From contig VBAK01000146.1 in NCBI GenBank assembly GCA_005882275.1, positions 1-59,828 of the forward strand: a DNA stretch of 59,828 nucleotides, written 5' to 3'. The stretch's first letter is position 1, and every line of letters begins with the position of its first letter. Positions 1-7,954 of this stretch are shown piece by piece. This DNA is from Candidatus Segetimicrobium genomatis. GTDB taxonomy: Bacteria; Sysuimicrobiota; Sysuimicrobiia; Sysuimicrobiales; Segetimicrobiaceae. The position numbers and the translations under genes were made by a program. A model generated the notes under the pieces. That model ran no database searches and had not been told where the DNA came from. It worked only from the letters and a program-made list of their open reading frames with translations.

Positions 1-1116
1 GTCCCACCCCATGAGGTTGATGCCCCCCGTCGAGTGCCGGACGATGTTGTTCGTGAACGTGACATCCTGGACGGTGGACCACGGCGCGGTGCCGTTCTGG
101 TTCCGCGGGGTGAACAAGATGGCCAACCCATCCTGGTCGGCCTGCATCCAGTTATTCTCGAAGACGTTGCCGTCGATCAGCACCCGGCGCGCGTTCTTCA
201 ATTCGAACAGGTTCTTGACGCTCCAGGGGGTGCCGGCGTACGTGGGGTCCCCGATCCGCCACGACAGCGGCTTGAAGAAGTAGTTGCCGCGGATCTCGAT
301 GTCGGCGGGCACGAGGTTGGGGATCGTCGGATCTTGCCCGCCGAACATGACGTTGATCCCGGCCGCTTCCAGGTAGTTGTTGACGATCTTGAAGGGCCCC
401 GGGCCGTTCGCGCTCATGATCGCCTCGGTATCCCGGTCCGTGAGCCTGAAGCCCGACAGGTACGAGTCGATCACGGCCGTGGACGCCGCGTCCATGAAGA
501 TGCCGCGGACGCCCCCCACGGACGGGTCCCCGTGGATGTAGCACCGGTCGAAGATGATGTCGTGCGGGACCGCCGTCGCATCCGTCTCGCCCGAGCCCAG
601 TTCGATCAGGCTGTTGAGGTTGACGACCGTGCCGGGGGTGGGAGCCACCTCGATCCCGATGAAGCGGAAGTGATGCGCCCCGGGCACCGTCACGATCGCG
701 CCGCGGTAGACGGCTCCGACCACGATCTTCGGCATCTGCGGGGCGTACGAGGGATCGACGCGGACCCCCGGAGAGGGCAGGGCGCTGTCGGGCGCGCTGC
801 TCCGCACGTAGATCCAACCGGCCCCCGGCTTGTTGGGGAGCACAAACGGCCCCGTGAACGTCGCGCCGGCCGCCAGCGTGATGATGTCGCCCGGGTTGGC
901 GCTGTTGAGCGCCGCCTGAAGGTCACCGCCGGCCGGCACGGCGATGATCTGCCCCGTTGGGGGCGTGTAGGCCGTGTCGAGGAACGCCTGCGGCGGCGCC
1001 GGCGAGACGGCCTGCGCCTGGGCGACCGGCACCCCAGGGCCTGGAAGGGCTGCTGCGGCCGCCCCGGCGAGCAGGATCAGCCGGCCGACCCAGGTGCCGG
1101 ATGAACGAGCGCGCAT
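1..1116 (-). CDS. Secreted right-handed beta-helix protein (3' end outside window)
   Basis: The frame stays open on the minus strand from ATG 1116 to the window edge (372 codons, no stop reached), so the C-terminus is missing. Residues 1 to about 37 form a signal peptide: an Arg start, a Leu/Ala-rich core and a VAQAQA-type cleavage region. The mature part opens with a segment like the N-cap of pectate-lyase-like proteins (VPAGGDLQAALNSANPGD, then ITLAAGATFTG). It continues with Asn-rich turns (VNNYLEAAG, IRGNYFF, IDGNVFENN, FTNNIVRHS) typical of parallel beta-helix repeats. An in-frame GTG at 1125 lies closer to the GGGAGG ribosome site and could be the true start. Polysaccharide binding or cleavage is an inference; no lyase active site was recognised. 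Confidence 0.8.
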   Translation of the reverse strand, partial: MRARSSGTWVGRLILLAGAAAAALPGPGVPVAQAQAVSPAPPQAFLDTAYTPPTGQIIAVPAGGDLQAALNSANPGDIITLAAGATFTGPFVLPNKPGAGWIYVRSSAPDSALPSPGVRVDPSYAPQMPKIVVGAVYRGAIVTVPGAHHFRFIGIEVAPTPGTVVNLNSLIELGSGETDATAVPHDIIFDRCYIHGDPSVGGVRGIFMDAASTAVIDSYLSGFRLTDRDTEAIMSANGPGPFKIVNNYLEAAGINVMFGGQDPTIPNLVPADIEIRGNYFFKPLSWRIGDPTYAGTPWSVKNLFELKNARRVLIDGNVFENNWMQADQDGLAILFTPRNQNGTAPWSTVQDVTFTNNIVRHSTGGINLMGWD

Positions 1117-1393
1117 CTTGATCACAGGGCCTCCCGATGGTCCCACATCCTGCGTCCGCGCGCAGATCGAACCCGCGCCCCCGCGTGGGCGTAGGAATGT
1201 TCCTGCGGGTCATCCGTGCCTGTCTTAGAGGGTAATCCTTATGACACTGCGCTCGACATCGGGTAAATGCCGGGTATCTACCGGAGAAAACGCCTCAAAT
1301 TGCCTGAAATTTTTCGCGGGCGCCACTCGCGTAGGGATTCGGGGCCGGGCGATTTCACGCGCCCCAGGCCGCGGGAGGGGGGGTGCCTCCGCT

Positions 1394-1924
1394 CTAGCCG
1401 CGAATGGGGCGGCCCCCCTCGGTTCTGTCCGATCGACACAGCGCGCAGCTTCCAAAGAAATCGACGGCGTGGTCCTTGACGGTGAACGTGGCGTCCGGCG
1501 CCTTGACCTTGCAGGTGGCGAAGTCGGTCACCTTGCCGCAATCGAGGCAGATCATGTGATGATGATGTTCGGGCGCGCAGAACACGTACCGGATCAGACG
1601 GTTGGGCTGCGGATAGGACTTGCACAGCCCCGCGGCCGTCAAGGCATCGATCAAACGGTAGACCGTGGCGCGGCCCGGACGGAGGCCCGCTTTCTCTGCC
1701 GCGGCGCTCAGTTCCTGGGGGCTGTACCAGCGGCCGGAAGCGGCGAACAGGCGCACCAGCCGGCGCCGCAACGGGGTGACGCGCAGGCCCGCGCGTCTCA
1801 ACTGCGTCCAAATCGCCTCGGGTTCATGCCGCGACGTAGTCCGCCTCCCTGGCGCCGCACCTGCCCGATCCCGCAAGAACCTTGACAGGGCCGGCGGCGC
1901 TCCTCTATACTTCGTGAGATTCAA
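1394..1924 (-). CDS. Fur-family metalloregulator, probably Zur-like
   Basis: This 176-codon frame encodes a Fur-type repressor. The winged-helix DNA-binding part spans residues about 38-112 (RAGLRVTPLRRRLVRLF, then RPGRATVYRLIDAL). The dimerisation and metal part carries the family hallmark HHHHMICLDCGKVTDF at 120-135. Two CxxC pairs (C126/C129 and C160/C163) would form the structural zinc site. Upstream and divergent lies a znuACB-type importer, so zinc (or manganese) sensing with autoregulation through the shared 50-bp intergenic region is likely. The start is uncertain: the longest start is TTG 1924 with no clear ribosome site, and no in-frame ATG precedes the HTH, so a shorter start is possible. 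Zur versus Fur or Mur cannot be decided from the sequence. Confidence 0.88.
   Translation of the reverse strand: MNLTKYRGAPPALSRFLRDRAGAAPGRRTTSRHEPEAIWTQLRRAGLRVTPLRRRLVRLFAASGRWYSPQELSAAAEKAGLRPGRATVYRLIDALTAAGLCKSYPQPNRLIRYVFCAPEHHHHMICLDCGKVTDFATCKVKAPDATFTVKDHAVDFFGSCALCRSDRTEGGRPIRG
1882..1911 (+). promoter_or_regulatory. Sigma70-type promoter of the metal-transport operon
   Basis: TTGACA at 1882-1887 and TATACT at 1906-1911 are separated by 18 bp, close to the housekeeping consensus. Transcription would start near 1918, about 55 bases before the znuA ATG. The -10 element touches the operator-like palindrome that follows. Confidence 0.75.
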
Positions 1925-1942
1925 TCTCGATACTCAATCTCA
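1915..1942. promoter_or_regulatory. Candidate Fur/Zur operator
   Basis: GAGATTCAATCTC at 1916-1928 is a perfect 6-1-6 inverted repeat. AATCTC recurs 13 bp later (1936-1941), so that TGAGATT (1915-1921) also pairs with AATCTCA (1936-1942). The element covers the expected transcription start of znuA, where a bound repressor would block the promoter, and it sits between that promoter and the divergent Fur-family gene. The sequence is not a textbook Zur box, so assignment rests on position and symmetry. Confidence 0.55.
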
Positions 1943-1973
1943 GGTACTCAACCCAGTATGGAGGGGACGGCCG

Positions 1974-2873
1974 ATGCTGTCAAGCCGGGTCGTGCGGGCG
2001 GCGTGCCTGGCTGCCGGGTGCGCGCTCGCGCTCCGGGCGTTTCCGGCGTCCGGCGCGCCGCCTTCCCCCGCGATCGTCGCGGTGGCCGCCGAGAACGTCT
2101 ACGGCGACATCGTGAGCCAGATTGCCGGGGATCACGTCAGGGTCACCAGCATCATCAGCGATCCGAACGTCGACCCGCACGAGTACGAGATCACCCCCCG
2201 GGACGCCGCCGCCGTCGCCAACGCCCGTCTGGTCATTCAAAACGGTCTGGGCTACGACGCCTTCATCGATCGCCTGGTGGCCGCATCGCCCAATCCTCAG
2301 CGAACGCTGATTGTGGTCTCGGAACTGACCGGGCACGTCACGGGCGACAACGTGCACCTCTGGTACGATCCGGCGGCGATCCCCAAGGTCGCCCAGGCCG
2401 TCCTCGACGCCCTCGTCCGGATCGATCCCGGGAGCGCCACCTCCTATTCGAACCGGTACAAGGCGTTCCAGGCGTCGCTCGCGCCGCTGAATCGGGCGAT
2501 TGCCGCCATCAACGCGCAATACGGCGGCGCCCCGGTCGCGTGTACCGAGCCCGTCTTCGGCTACATGGCGGCGGCCCTCGGGCTCCGCGTGCTCACCCCG
2601 TTGTCGTTTCAGAAGGCCATCGAGGACGGCGAAGATCCGCCGGCGTCGGCGCTGGCGCAGATGGAGGACCAGCTCCGGCAGCATCGGGTGAAGGTCGTGC
2701 TGTACAACACCCAGACGGTCTCCCCCATCACCACCAGGGTCCAACAACTGGCGAAGACCGAAGGCATCCCCGTGGTCGGCGTGTCGGAGACCGAGCCGCC
2801 GGGCAGGCCCTTTCAGCAGTGGATGCTCGATCAGCTCGAGCAGCTGCGCCTGGCGCTCGGCCAGAGGCAGTAA
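1974..2873 (+). CDS. znuA: Metal ABC transporter substrate-binding protein (ZnuA/TroA family)
   Basis: A 299-residue periplasmic or surface binding protein that captures zinc or manganese for the importer encoded by the next two genes. ATG 1974 follows GGAGGGG with a 7-base spacer. Residues 1 to about 28 form a signal peptide without a lipobox Cys. Family metal ligands are visible: His69 in VDPHEYE, His128 in NVHLWYDP and Glu192 in CTEPVFGY. The usual fourth acidic ligand is not obvious, since the matching region reads LYNTQTVSP. There is no long His-rich loop as in enterobacterial ZnuA. The stop overlaps the next start (TAATG). Confidence 0.9.
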   Translation: MLSSRVVRAACLAAGCALALRAFPASGAPPSPAIVAVAAENVYGDIVSQIAGDHVRVTSIISDPNVDPHEYEITPRDAAAVANARLVIQNGLGYDAFIDRLVAASPNPQRTLIVVSELTGHVTGDNVHLWYDPAAIPKVAQAVLDALVRIDPGSATSYSNRYKAFQASLAPLNRAIAAINAQYGGAPVACTEPVFGYMAAALGLRVLTPLSFQKAIEDGEDPPASALAQMEDQLRQHRVKVVLYNTQTVSPITTRVQQLAKTEGIPVVGVSETEPPGRPFQQWMLDQLEQLRLALGQRQ

Positions 2874-3682
2874 TGGCCGAGATCCCCGCGCTCCAGCTCG
2901 ACCGGGCGACCCTGCGGCTCGGCGGCAAGACCCTTTGGCGCGACCTCACCCTCAGCGTGCCCCGCGGCGAGTTCCTGGCGGTCCTCGGCCCCAACGGCAG
3001 CGGCAAGACCTCCCTCCTGCGCACGCTCCTGGGCCTGCAGTCGCCGGACGGCGGGCGCGTGGAAGTGCTCGGGCAGGCGCCCCGGCGCGGCAGCCGGGCG
3101 GTCGGCTACGTCCCCCAGCAGCGGGCCTTCGACCCCGACCTGCCCCTGCGCGGCCGCGATCTTGTCGCCCTGGGTCTGAATGGACATCGATGGGGATGCT
3201 CCCTGAGCCCCCGCGGCGCGCACCGCCGGGTCGACGAGATGCTGGCGCTGGTGGGGGCGCGGGAGTATGCGGACGGCGCGATCGGGCGGCTTTCGGGAGG
3301 CGAACAGCAGCGCCTGCGCGTCGCCCAGGCCCTGATCAGCGATCCCCAGATCCTCCTGTGCGACGAGCCGCTGCTCAGCCTCGATCTGCACTACCAGCAG
3401 GCGATCGTCGAGCTCCTCGCCGACTGGAACCGGCGGCGAGGCGTGACCGTGGTCTTCGTCACGCACGACATCAACCCGGCGCTCTCTGCGATCCACCGGG
3501 TGCTCCTGCTCGCCGGCGGCCGCTGGGCGGCCGGCGAACCGGATCAGGCGCTCACCTCCGAGACCTTGAGCCATCTGTACGGTCTCCCGGTCGAGGTGCT
3601 CAGGATCGGGGGGCGGGTCGTCGTGCTGGGTGCGGAGCTCGGCGGGCACGCGCCGCTGCCGGAGCATCCGGCGGGGGTCTGA
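2873..3682 (+). CDS. znuC: Metal ABC transporter ATP-binding protein
   Basis: A 269-residue ATPase that drives metal import. Walker A is GPNGSGKT (39-46), followed by a VPQQ Q-loop, the LSGGEQQR signature, ILLCDEP Walker B and the VTHD switch His. The start overlaps the znuA stop by one base (TAATG) and the stop overlaps the permease start (TGATG), so the three genes are translationally coupled. Length is normal for ZnuC/MntB proteins. A longer upstream frame exists but runs through znuA in another frame and is not real. Confidence 0.93.
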   Translation: MAEIPALQLDRATLRLGGKTLWRDLTLSVPRGEFLAVLGPNGSGKTSLLRTLLGLQSPDGGRVEVLGQAPRRGSRAVGYVPQQRAFDPDLPLRGRDLVALGLNGHRWGCSLSPRGAHRRVDEMLALVGAREYADGAIGRLSGGEQQRLRVAQALISDPQILLCDEPLLSLDLHYQQAIVELLADWNRRRGVTVVFVTHDINPALSAIHRVLLLAGGRWAAGEPDQALTSETLSHLYGLPVEVLRIGGRVVVLGAELGGHAPLPEHPAGV

Positions 3683-4524
3683 TGCACCCGCTGTGGCACT
3701 ACGCGTTTGTCCAGCAGGCGCTGCTCGCCGGCGTCATCACCGCCGTGGTGGCCGGGGTCGTCGGACCGATCGTCACGATGCGCAACATGTCTTTTGCCGT
3801 GCACGGCCTGGCCGAGGTCGGGTTCAGTGGGGCCGCGGGGGCGGTCATGCTGGGACTGCCGGCCCCGGTTGGGGTGTTGGCCGCCGCGGTCGCCGCCGCG
3901 GGGGCGATCGGCGCCCTCGGCGTGCGGCTGCGGGAGCGCGACGTCGCCATCGGCAGCGTCCTCGCCTTTGGGATGGGCCTCGGGGTGCTCTTCCTCACCC
4001 TCTCCACCCGGTACGCCACGGAGGCGTTCGGCATCTTGTTCGGGTCGATCCTCGCGGTCAGCCGCCAGGACGTGCTCCGCACGGCCGTCGTCGGGGCGGC
4101 GGCGCTGGCGGCGCTGGCGGCCGTCTACCGGCCGCTCCGGTTTGCCAGTGTCGATCCTGAGGTCGCCGAGGCCCGCGGGGTCCCGGTCCGGCTCCTGTCC
4201 ACCCTGTTCCTCCTGATCCTGGCGCTCGCCGTCGCGGAGGTCATCCAGGTGGTCGGCGCGCTGCTGATCTTGACCCTGGTGATCGTCCCGGCCGGCGCGG
4301 CGCAGCGGCTGACGGCGCACCCCAGCCTGATCACGGTCTGCAGCGTGGCCATTGCGCTGGCGGCGACCGTCGGCGGGATCGTCTGCGCGCTCTACACGTC
4401 GTGGCCGGTGAGCTTTTTCGTCACGGGACTCAGCTTTGCCGCCTACGTCCTCGCCCGGGCGAAGGCTCCCCTGGCGGCGCTGGTCGGGGCGCCCGGACGG
4501 CGCGCCGCGGCGTGTGGCCGATAA
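3682..4524 (+). CDS. znuB: Metal ABC transporter permease (ABC-3 family)
   Basis: A 280-residue integral membrane protein with about eight hydrophobic segments. The family-typical SFAVHGLAEVGFSGAAGA motif follows the second segment, and the conserved GALLILTLVIVPAGAA segment lies near residue 195-210. It forms the membrane channel for the ZnuA-bound metal. The start lies in the TGATG overlap with the ATPase. It is the last gene of the operon; the next gene is convergent and a 28-bp palindrome lies between. Confidence 0.93.
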   Translation: MHPLWHYAFVQQALLAGVITAVVAGVVGPIVTMRNMSFAVHGLAEVGFSGAAGAVMLGLPAPVGVLAAAVAAAGAIGALGVRLRERDVAIGSVLAFGMGLGVLFLTLSTRYATEAFGILFGSILAVSRQDVLRTAVVGAAALAALAAVYRPLRFASVDPEVAEARGVPVRLLSTLFLLILALAVAEVIQVVGALLILTLVIVPAGAAQRLTAHPSLITVCSVAIALAATVGGIVCALYTSWPVSFFVTGLSFAAYVLARAKAPLAALVGAPGRRAAACGR

Positions 4525-4529
4525 CTTGA

Positions 4530-4557
4530 CCGGCTCCGCGCCGCGGCGCGGAGCCGG
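4530..4557. terminator. Strong GC palindrome between convergent genes
   Basis: A perfect 28-bp palindrome, with arms 4530-4542 and 4545-4557, sits 5 bp after the permease stop and 44 bp before the end of the convergent HAF gene. It can fold on either transcript, so it may serve both as terminator or 3' stabiliser. No run of T follows on either strand, so it is not a classic intrinsic terminator. Confidence 0.5.
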
Positions 4558-4601
4558 CCCTCGCTTGTCGATCTCGTTACGCTTGGGGCTCTTCAGGTTG
4601 G

Positions 4602-5579
4602 CTACTTGCCTTCGCCACCCTGGTCGCCGCCGTCCTGATCATCACCGTCTTCCCGATCATTGTCACCACCGGTAACGGATCCGGCCGTCACGAACCCATG
4701 GGTTGAGCCGTTCTCGCTTGCCCCTCCCACGATCACACCCTTGTCGTTCATCCCGAACGGCAGCACTTCTGTAGCGCCACTGACGCTGACCGGCTGGACG
4801 GTGCTCTCCTGATTCAGAAAGCCGTCCCGCAGGTATCCGGTATCGACGTAGATTCCCACGAACGCGCCGCGGCTATTGACTCCGTTGACCGCGGTCGTGC
4901 CGGGCAGCGGGGCGGGGACCAAGGTGCTGGGAGCATCGATCGTGGTGAACCTGCCCTCACGAACCATGAAGCCGTGGGCCGTTCCCGATGCGTCGACGTA
5001 CTGCCCCACGACCTCGCCGTTGCGATTGATCCCGTTGGGGAAGGTTTCGGTCGCGCCGGGGACATCCAGAGTGGTGTATCCCCTGCGGAAGTCGCTCCCG
5101 CGATGCACGAAGCCGTGGGTATGGAAGTTCGCAATGTAGCTTCCGACGATATCACCGTGTCTGTTGATCGCATTGGCCGAGATGCAGCAGGTGGCGGACG
5201 GCACGTCGATCTTTTGGTAGCCCGTGCCGAAGTTGAGCCCGTGATGCACGAAGCCATGAGTCCCAGAGGCGTCCATGTAGAGCCCTACGATGTTGCCGCG
5301 ATCGTTGATCCCCTGGGCTTCGGTCAAGAACGAGTTTGGAACATCGATCGCACGGAAGCCCGTGCTGAAGTCGCTCCCCTGATGCAGGAAGCCGTGGAGG
5401 CCGTTGTTGTCCTGGTAGATGCCCACGATGCTGCCAGATCTGTTGACGCCCAGCGCCTGGGTATAGGCCGCGCCGGGATAATCAAACGTCGTGCTCGTCG
5501 TACTAGGCTGGGCCGTCGGGATGATCATCAGCGTGAGGCTGAGGAAGATCAGTCCGATCACCATCGTTCGTAGTTTCAT
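4602..5579 (-). CDS. Secreted HAF-repeat protein (copy 1)
   Basis: This 325-residue protein has a signal peptide (MKLRTMVIGLIFLSLTLMII, cleavage near AQPS) and then about six repeats of roughly 40 residues. Each has the form GIN-D-R/G-G-x-IVG-x-Y-x-D-xx-GT-HGF followed by a segment ending in IDVPGA-type sequence, which is the extracellular HAF repeat. It ends in an Asp/Gly-rich tail (DREDGDDQDGG). ATG 5579 is chosen for GGAGGGG 5 bases upstream and because the longer frame lacks a signal peptide. Biochemical role unknown; surface or secreted beta-rich proteins of this type are usually unannotated. A paralogue lies at 11771-12973. Confidence 0.85.
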   Translation of the reverse strand: MKLRTMVIGLIFLSLTLMIIPTAQPSTTSTTFDYPGAAYTQALGVNRSGSIVGIYQDNNGLHGFLHQGSDFSTGFRAIDVPNSFLTEAQGINDRGNIVGLYMDASGTHGFVHHGLNFGTGYQKIDVPSATCCISANAINRHGDIVGSYIANFHTHGFVHRGSDFRRGYTTLDVPGATETFPNGINRNGEVVGQYVDASGTAHGFMVREGRFTTIDAPSTLVPAPLPGTTAVNGVNSRGAFVGIYVDTGYLRDGFLNQESTVQPVSVSGATEVLPFGMNDKGVIVGGASENGSTHGFVTAGSVTGGDNDREDGDDQDGGDQGGEGK

Positions 5580-5979
5580 CTCTACCCCTCCGAGTCTCGC
5601 CGTCGAGACCGATACGGTCGGCGGCTGTCGTTTGTGTCGATCCCCGAGCCCGTATGACCCGGTTCTTGCCTCCAAGCCTAATGGTGCCCAGGAGTCGGGA
5701 AGCCCAGTCGTCCAAGGCCGCGCGCGGGTTCCTTCGATACACTCAATCGTCTGTTCGAATGACCCGGGGGCCGGGCCACGGCCCCGGAGGTCCATGCCGG
5801 AAAGCTTCCGGAAATCTCCCGGGAGTTCGGACGAAACGATCTCCCGGGAAAGCCACGACGCGGCGGCGAAGGGCTGGGTGGCGCCCTCCAGGGCAGCCTC
5901 CCACCCCCCCATTGGGGCCCAGGTCGCCTGAGTGGTCCGCCGCACGGGGATGGGCAGGCGGACGGGGGAGATGAGAACG
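5580..5979. promoter_or_regulatory. Divergent intergenic region with direct repeats
   Basis: This 400-bp stretch lies between HAF gene 1 (leftward) and the cupin gene (rightward), and I see no credible coding sequence in it. It contains two exact copies of ATCTCCCGGGA (5814-5824 and 5839-5849), 25 bp apart start to start, each built on the palindrome TCCCGGGA. A nearby near-palindrome reads CCGGAAAGCTTCCGG (5798-5812). These could be operator sites for one or both genes. No convincing -35/-10 pair was found. Confidence 0.45.
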
Positions 5980-6366
5980 ATGGGCAGGGAGTGGTTCCAC
6001 AACCTTCGCGAGGGAGGCATTTCCCGGACGCTGGCCAAAGGTATCCGGGCCCGGATTTTCTGCGGGACGCACCTGATGCTTTCGGTCGTCGAGCTGGACC
6101 CGTGGTCGGAGTCGCCGGTGCACTCGCATCCGAACGAGCAGTGGGGCGTGTGTCTCGAGGGCGAGTGGATCCGGATTCAGGAAGGGCAGGAGCATCCCGT
6201 CAGGTCAGGTGATTTTTGGGAGACGCCGCCGAACGTGGCGCACGGCGGACGGACGCTCGGCCAGCGCTGCGTGATCCTCGATATCTTTGCGCCACCGCGG
6301 GAGGAATATCGGCGGCCGGGCACCGGGCTGGGGGCCGCGCTGGACCCGACCCTCCGCGGAGGGTAA
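5980..6366 (+). CDS. Small cupin-domain protein
   Basis: A 128-residue single-domain cupin. The first cupin motif is seen in SPVHSHPNEQWGVCLEGEW (two His and a Glu in the usual spacing) and the second in GDFWETPPNVAHGGRTLG. Such folds bind a metal for dioxygenase, isomerase or sensing roles; the substrate is not evident. ATG 5980 has GGGGGAG nine bases upstream; ATG 5971 and GTG 5932 are possible alternatives. It is followed after 100 bp by a diiron protein and a second cupin on the same strand, so the three probably act together. Confidence 0.75.
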   Translation: MGREWFHNLREGGISRTLAKGIRARIFCGTHLMLSVVELDPWSESPVHSHPNEQWGVCLEGEWIRIQEGQEHPVRSGDFWETPPNVAHGGRTLGQRCVILDIFAPPREEYRRPGTGLGAALDPTLRGG

Positions 6367-6467
6367 AATGGCTGAAAGGTAAGGGCCCCGGCAGCGGTCA
6401 ACCTATCAGCGGTGGCCCCGCACCTCGGCTCGACAACCGCCTCTGCGGACAAGGAGGACACGAGGGA

Positions 6468-7511
6468 ATGGAGACCAAGCTCCCCGACACCGCGAATTGG
6501 GGCAAGCCCGACTGGGGGATTCGCGTCGCGCCCCGAGACGGGTTTGGCATCGACCTGAGGGACTGTTTCATCGGCCAGGCGGGCCGGGTCCCCGAAGATG
6601 CGCCGGCTCACTGGGGCCTGGCGCAGCGAGGCTCGGTGATCGATCCGCAGACTCCGCCATTTGACTTTCCCGTCAGCAAAAAGGTCGAGGTCTGGACGGA
6701 GAACATCGCGGATTTGGTCGAGCAGGCCAAATTGGGTCAGTGGAACGCCGCCACCGACATCTCATGGCGCGACCTGAGGCCGCTGCCCGCGGACCTGGAG
6801 CGGGCCGTCTGTCAGGTCTGCACCTTCATGATTCAGAATGAATACCTCGCGCTCTATCTCCCCGCGAAGCTGCTCACCCGGGTGGACCCGCGGTTCACCG
6901 AGGTCGTGCTGTTCCTGGCGTCCCAGGTCGAGGACGAAGCCCGCCATGTGGAAGTCTTCACCAAGCGGGCCCTCGCCAACGGCGGCGGTCTGCAGTATGT
7001 CTCGGCCGCCACGGAGTGGTCCCTGAAGAGCCTGCTCACCCAGGACAACTTCACGGACGCGTCCTTCCTCCTCCACATCCTGGGGGAGGGCACGTTCATG
7101 GAACTGCTCAAGTACCTGGAGGAGGTCTCGCCCGATCCCGTCACGGCCTCGATCTTCAGGATGGCGCGTCAGGACGAAGGGCGGCATGTCGGATACGGCG
7201 TCTCTCATATCGCCTACCACCTCAAGCACGACCCCGACCTGGTCGGCAGGCTCCATCAGGCGGCGGAGGGCCGGGCCGCCTTCCTTCGCCAGGCGTCCGG
7301 GGCCAGCCCCTTTGTCCAGCACGCCCTGGCGGTGCTGGGCGGCGGCGGCACATCCCCGGAACAGATCGCCCGGGGCCGCGAGCGGGTCAAGGAGCTCTAC
7401 CAGGAGATGCATGCCACCCGCGTAAAGCGCCTGCTCCAAGTGGGGTTCGACCGGGACGTGGCCGATCGCATCTCCGCCCTGCACGGCGGCGCCGTCCCCA
7501 ACTTCATGTGA
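6468..7511 (+). CDS. Ferritin-like diiron carboxylate protein (R2/AurF-like oxygenase or oxidase)
   Basis: A 347-residue protein with the ligand pattern of a four-helix diiron fold: Glu125 (QNEYLA), Glu157 and His160 in EDEARH, Glu207/Glu212 in LGEGTFMELL, and Glu237 and His240 in DEGRH. Two E-x-x-H motifs plus two more Glu match ribonucleotide-reductase R2-like and N-oxygenase proteins. It may oxidise an amine or other small molecule, but the substrate is unknown. ATG 6468 follows AAGGAGGA about 10 bases upstream. A cupin gene follows 13 bp later, and dehydrogenases and an aminotransferase lie close by. Confidence 0.75.
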   Translation: METKLPDTANWGKPDWGIRVAPRDGFGIDLRDCFIGQAGRVPEDAPAHWGLAQRGSVIDPQTPPFDFPVSKKVEVWTENIADLVEQAKLGQWNAATDISWRDLRPLPADLERAVCQVCTFMIQNEYLALYLPAKLLTRVDPRFTEVVLFLASQVEDEARHVEVFTKRALANGGGLQYVSAATEWSLKSLLTQDNFTDASFLLHILGEGTFMELLKYLEEVSPDPVTASIFRMARQDEGRHVGYGVSHIAYHLKHDPDLVGRLHQAAEGRAAFLRQASGASPFVQHALAVLGGGGTSPEQIARGRERVKELYQEMHATRVKRLLQVGFDRDVADRISALHGGAVPNFM

Positions 7512-7524
7512 TGAGGGCACGGTC

Positions 7525-7938
7525 ATGGGCGTCGTCCACCGGCAGATCGGGAAGAACGGCAGCTTCGCCTGGGATGGGGTCGAGGATGAGCCCTATCGTG
7601 GCGGCGGGACGAGCGAGGGGAGCTGCCGCCGGGTGATCATCGGCCCGAAGGAAGGCTCCCGGCACTTTGCCATTCGCTATTTTGAGATCCCTCCCCGAGG
7701 GCAAACGTCGTTTGAGCACCACCTCCACGATCAGGGAGTGGTCATCCTGCGGGGCCGGGCCAGGGTCCTCCTGGGCTGGGAGATGCACGAGGTGGGGCCG
7801 GGGGACGCCGTCTACATCCCCTCCGATGAGCAGCACCAGTTCGAGAATATCGGTGATGAGCCTCTCGGGTTCCTCTGTGTGATTCCCTCGAAGGAGTGGC
7901 TGGAGCGGATCCTGGCCCTCGAAGGAACGCGCGGCTGA
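7525..7938 (+). CDS. Cupin-domain protein
   Basis: This 137-residue cupin shows motif 1 in TSFEHHLHDQGVVILRG and motif 2 in GDAVYIPSDEQHQFENIG, so the His/His/Glu...His metal site is intact. It starts 13 bp after the diiron gene and is likely cotranscribed with it. Cupins in this setting may be dioxygenases or small-molecule binders; no specific activity can be assigned. Confidence 0.8.
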   Translation: MGVVHRQIGKNGSFAWDGVEDEPYRGGGTSEGSCRRVIIGPKEGSRHFAIRYFEIPPRGQTSFEHHLHDQGVVILRGRARVLLGWEMHEVGPGDAVYIPSDEQHQFENIGDEPLGFLCVIPSKEWLERILALEGTRG

Positions 7939-7954
7939 CGCGCGCCGCGGCGGC

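Noticed and set aside
1278-1811. Other minus-strand frames overlapping the Fur-family gene, including an ATG after GGGAGG near 1830
   Set aside because: The ATG frame stops after nine codons, and the competing 177-codon frame has no conserved motifs. The Fur frame has all family residues.
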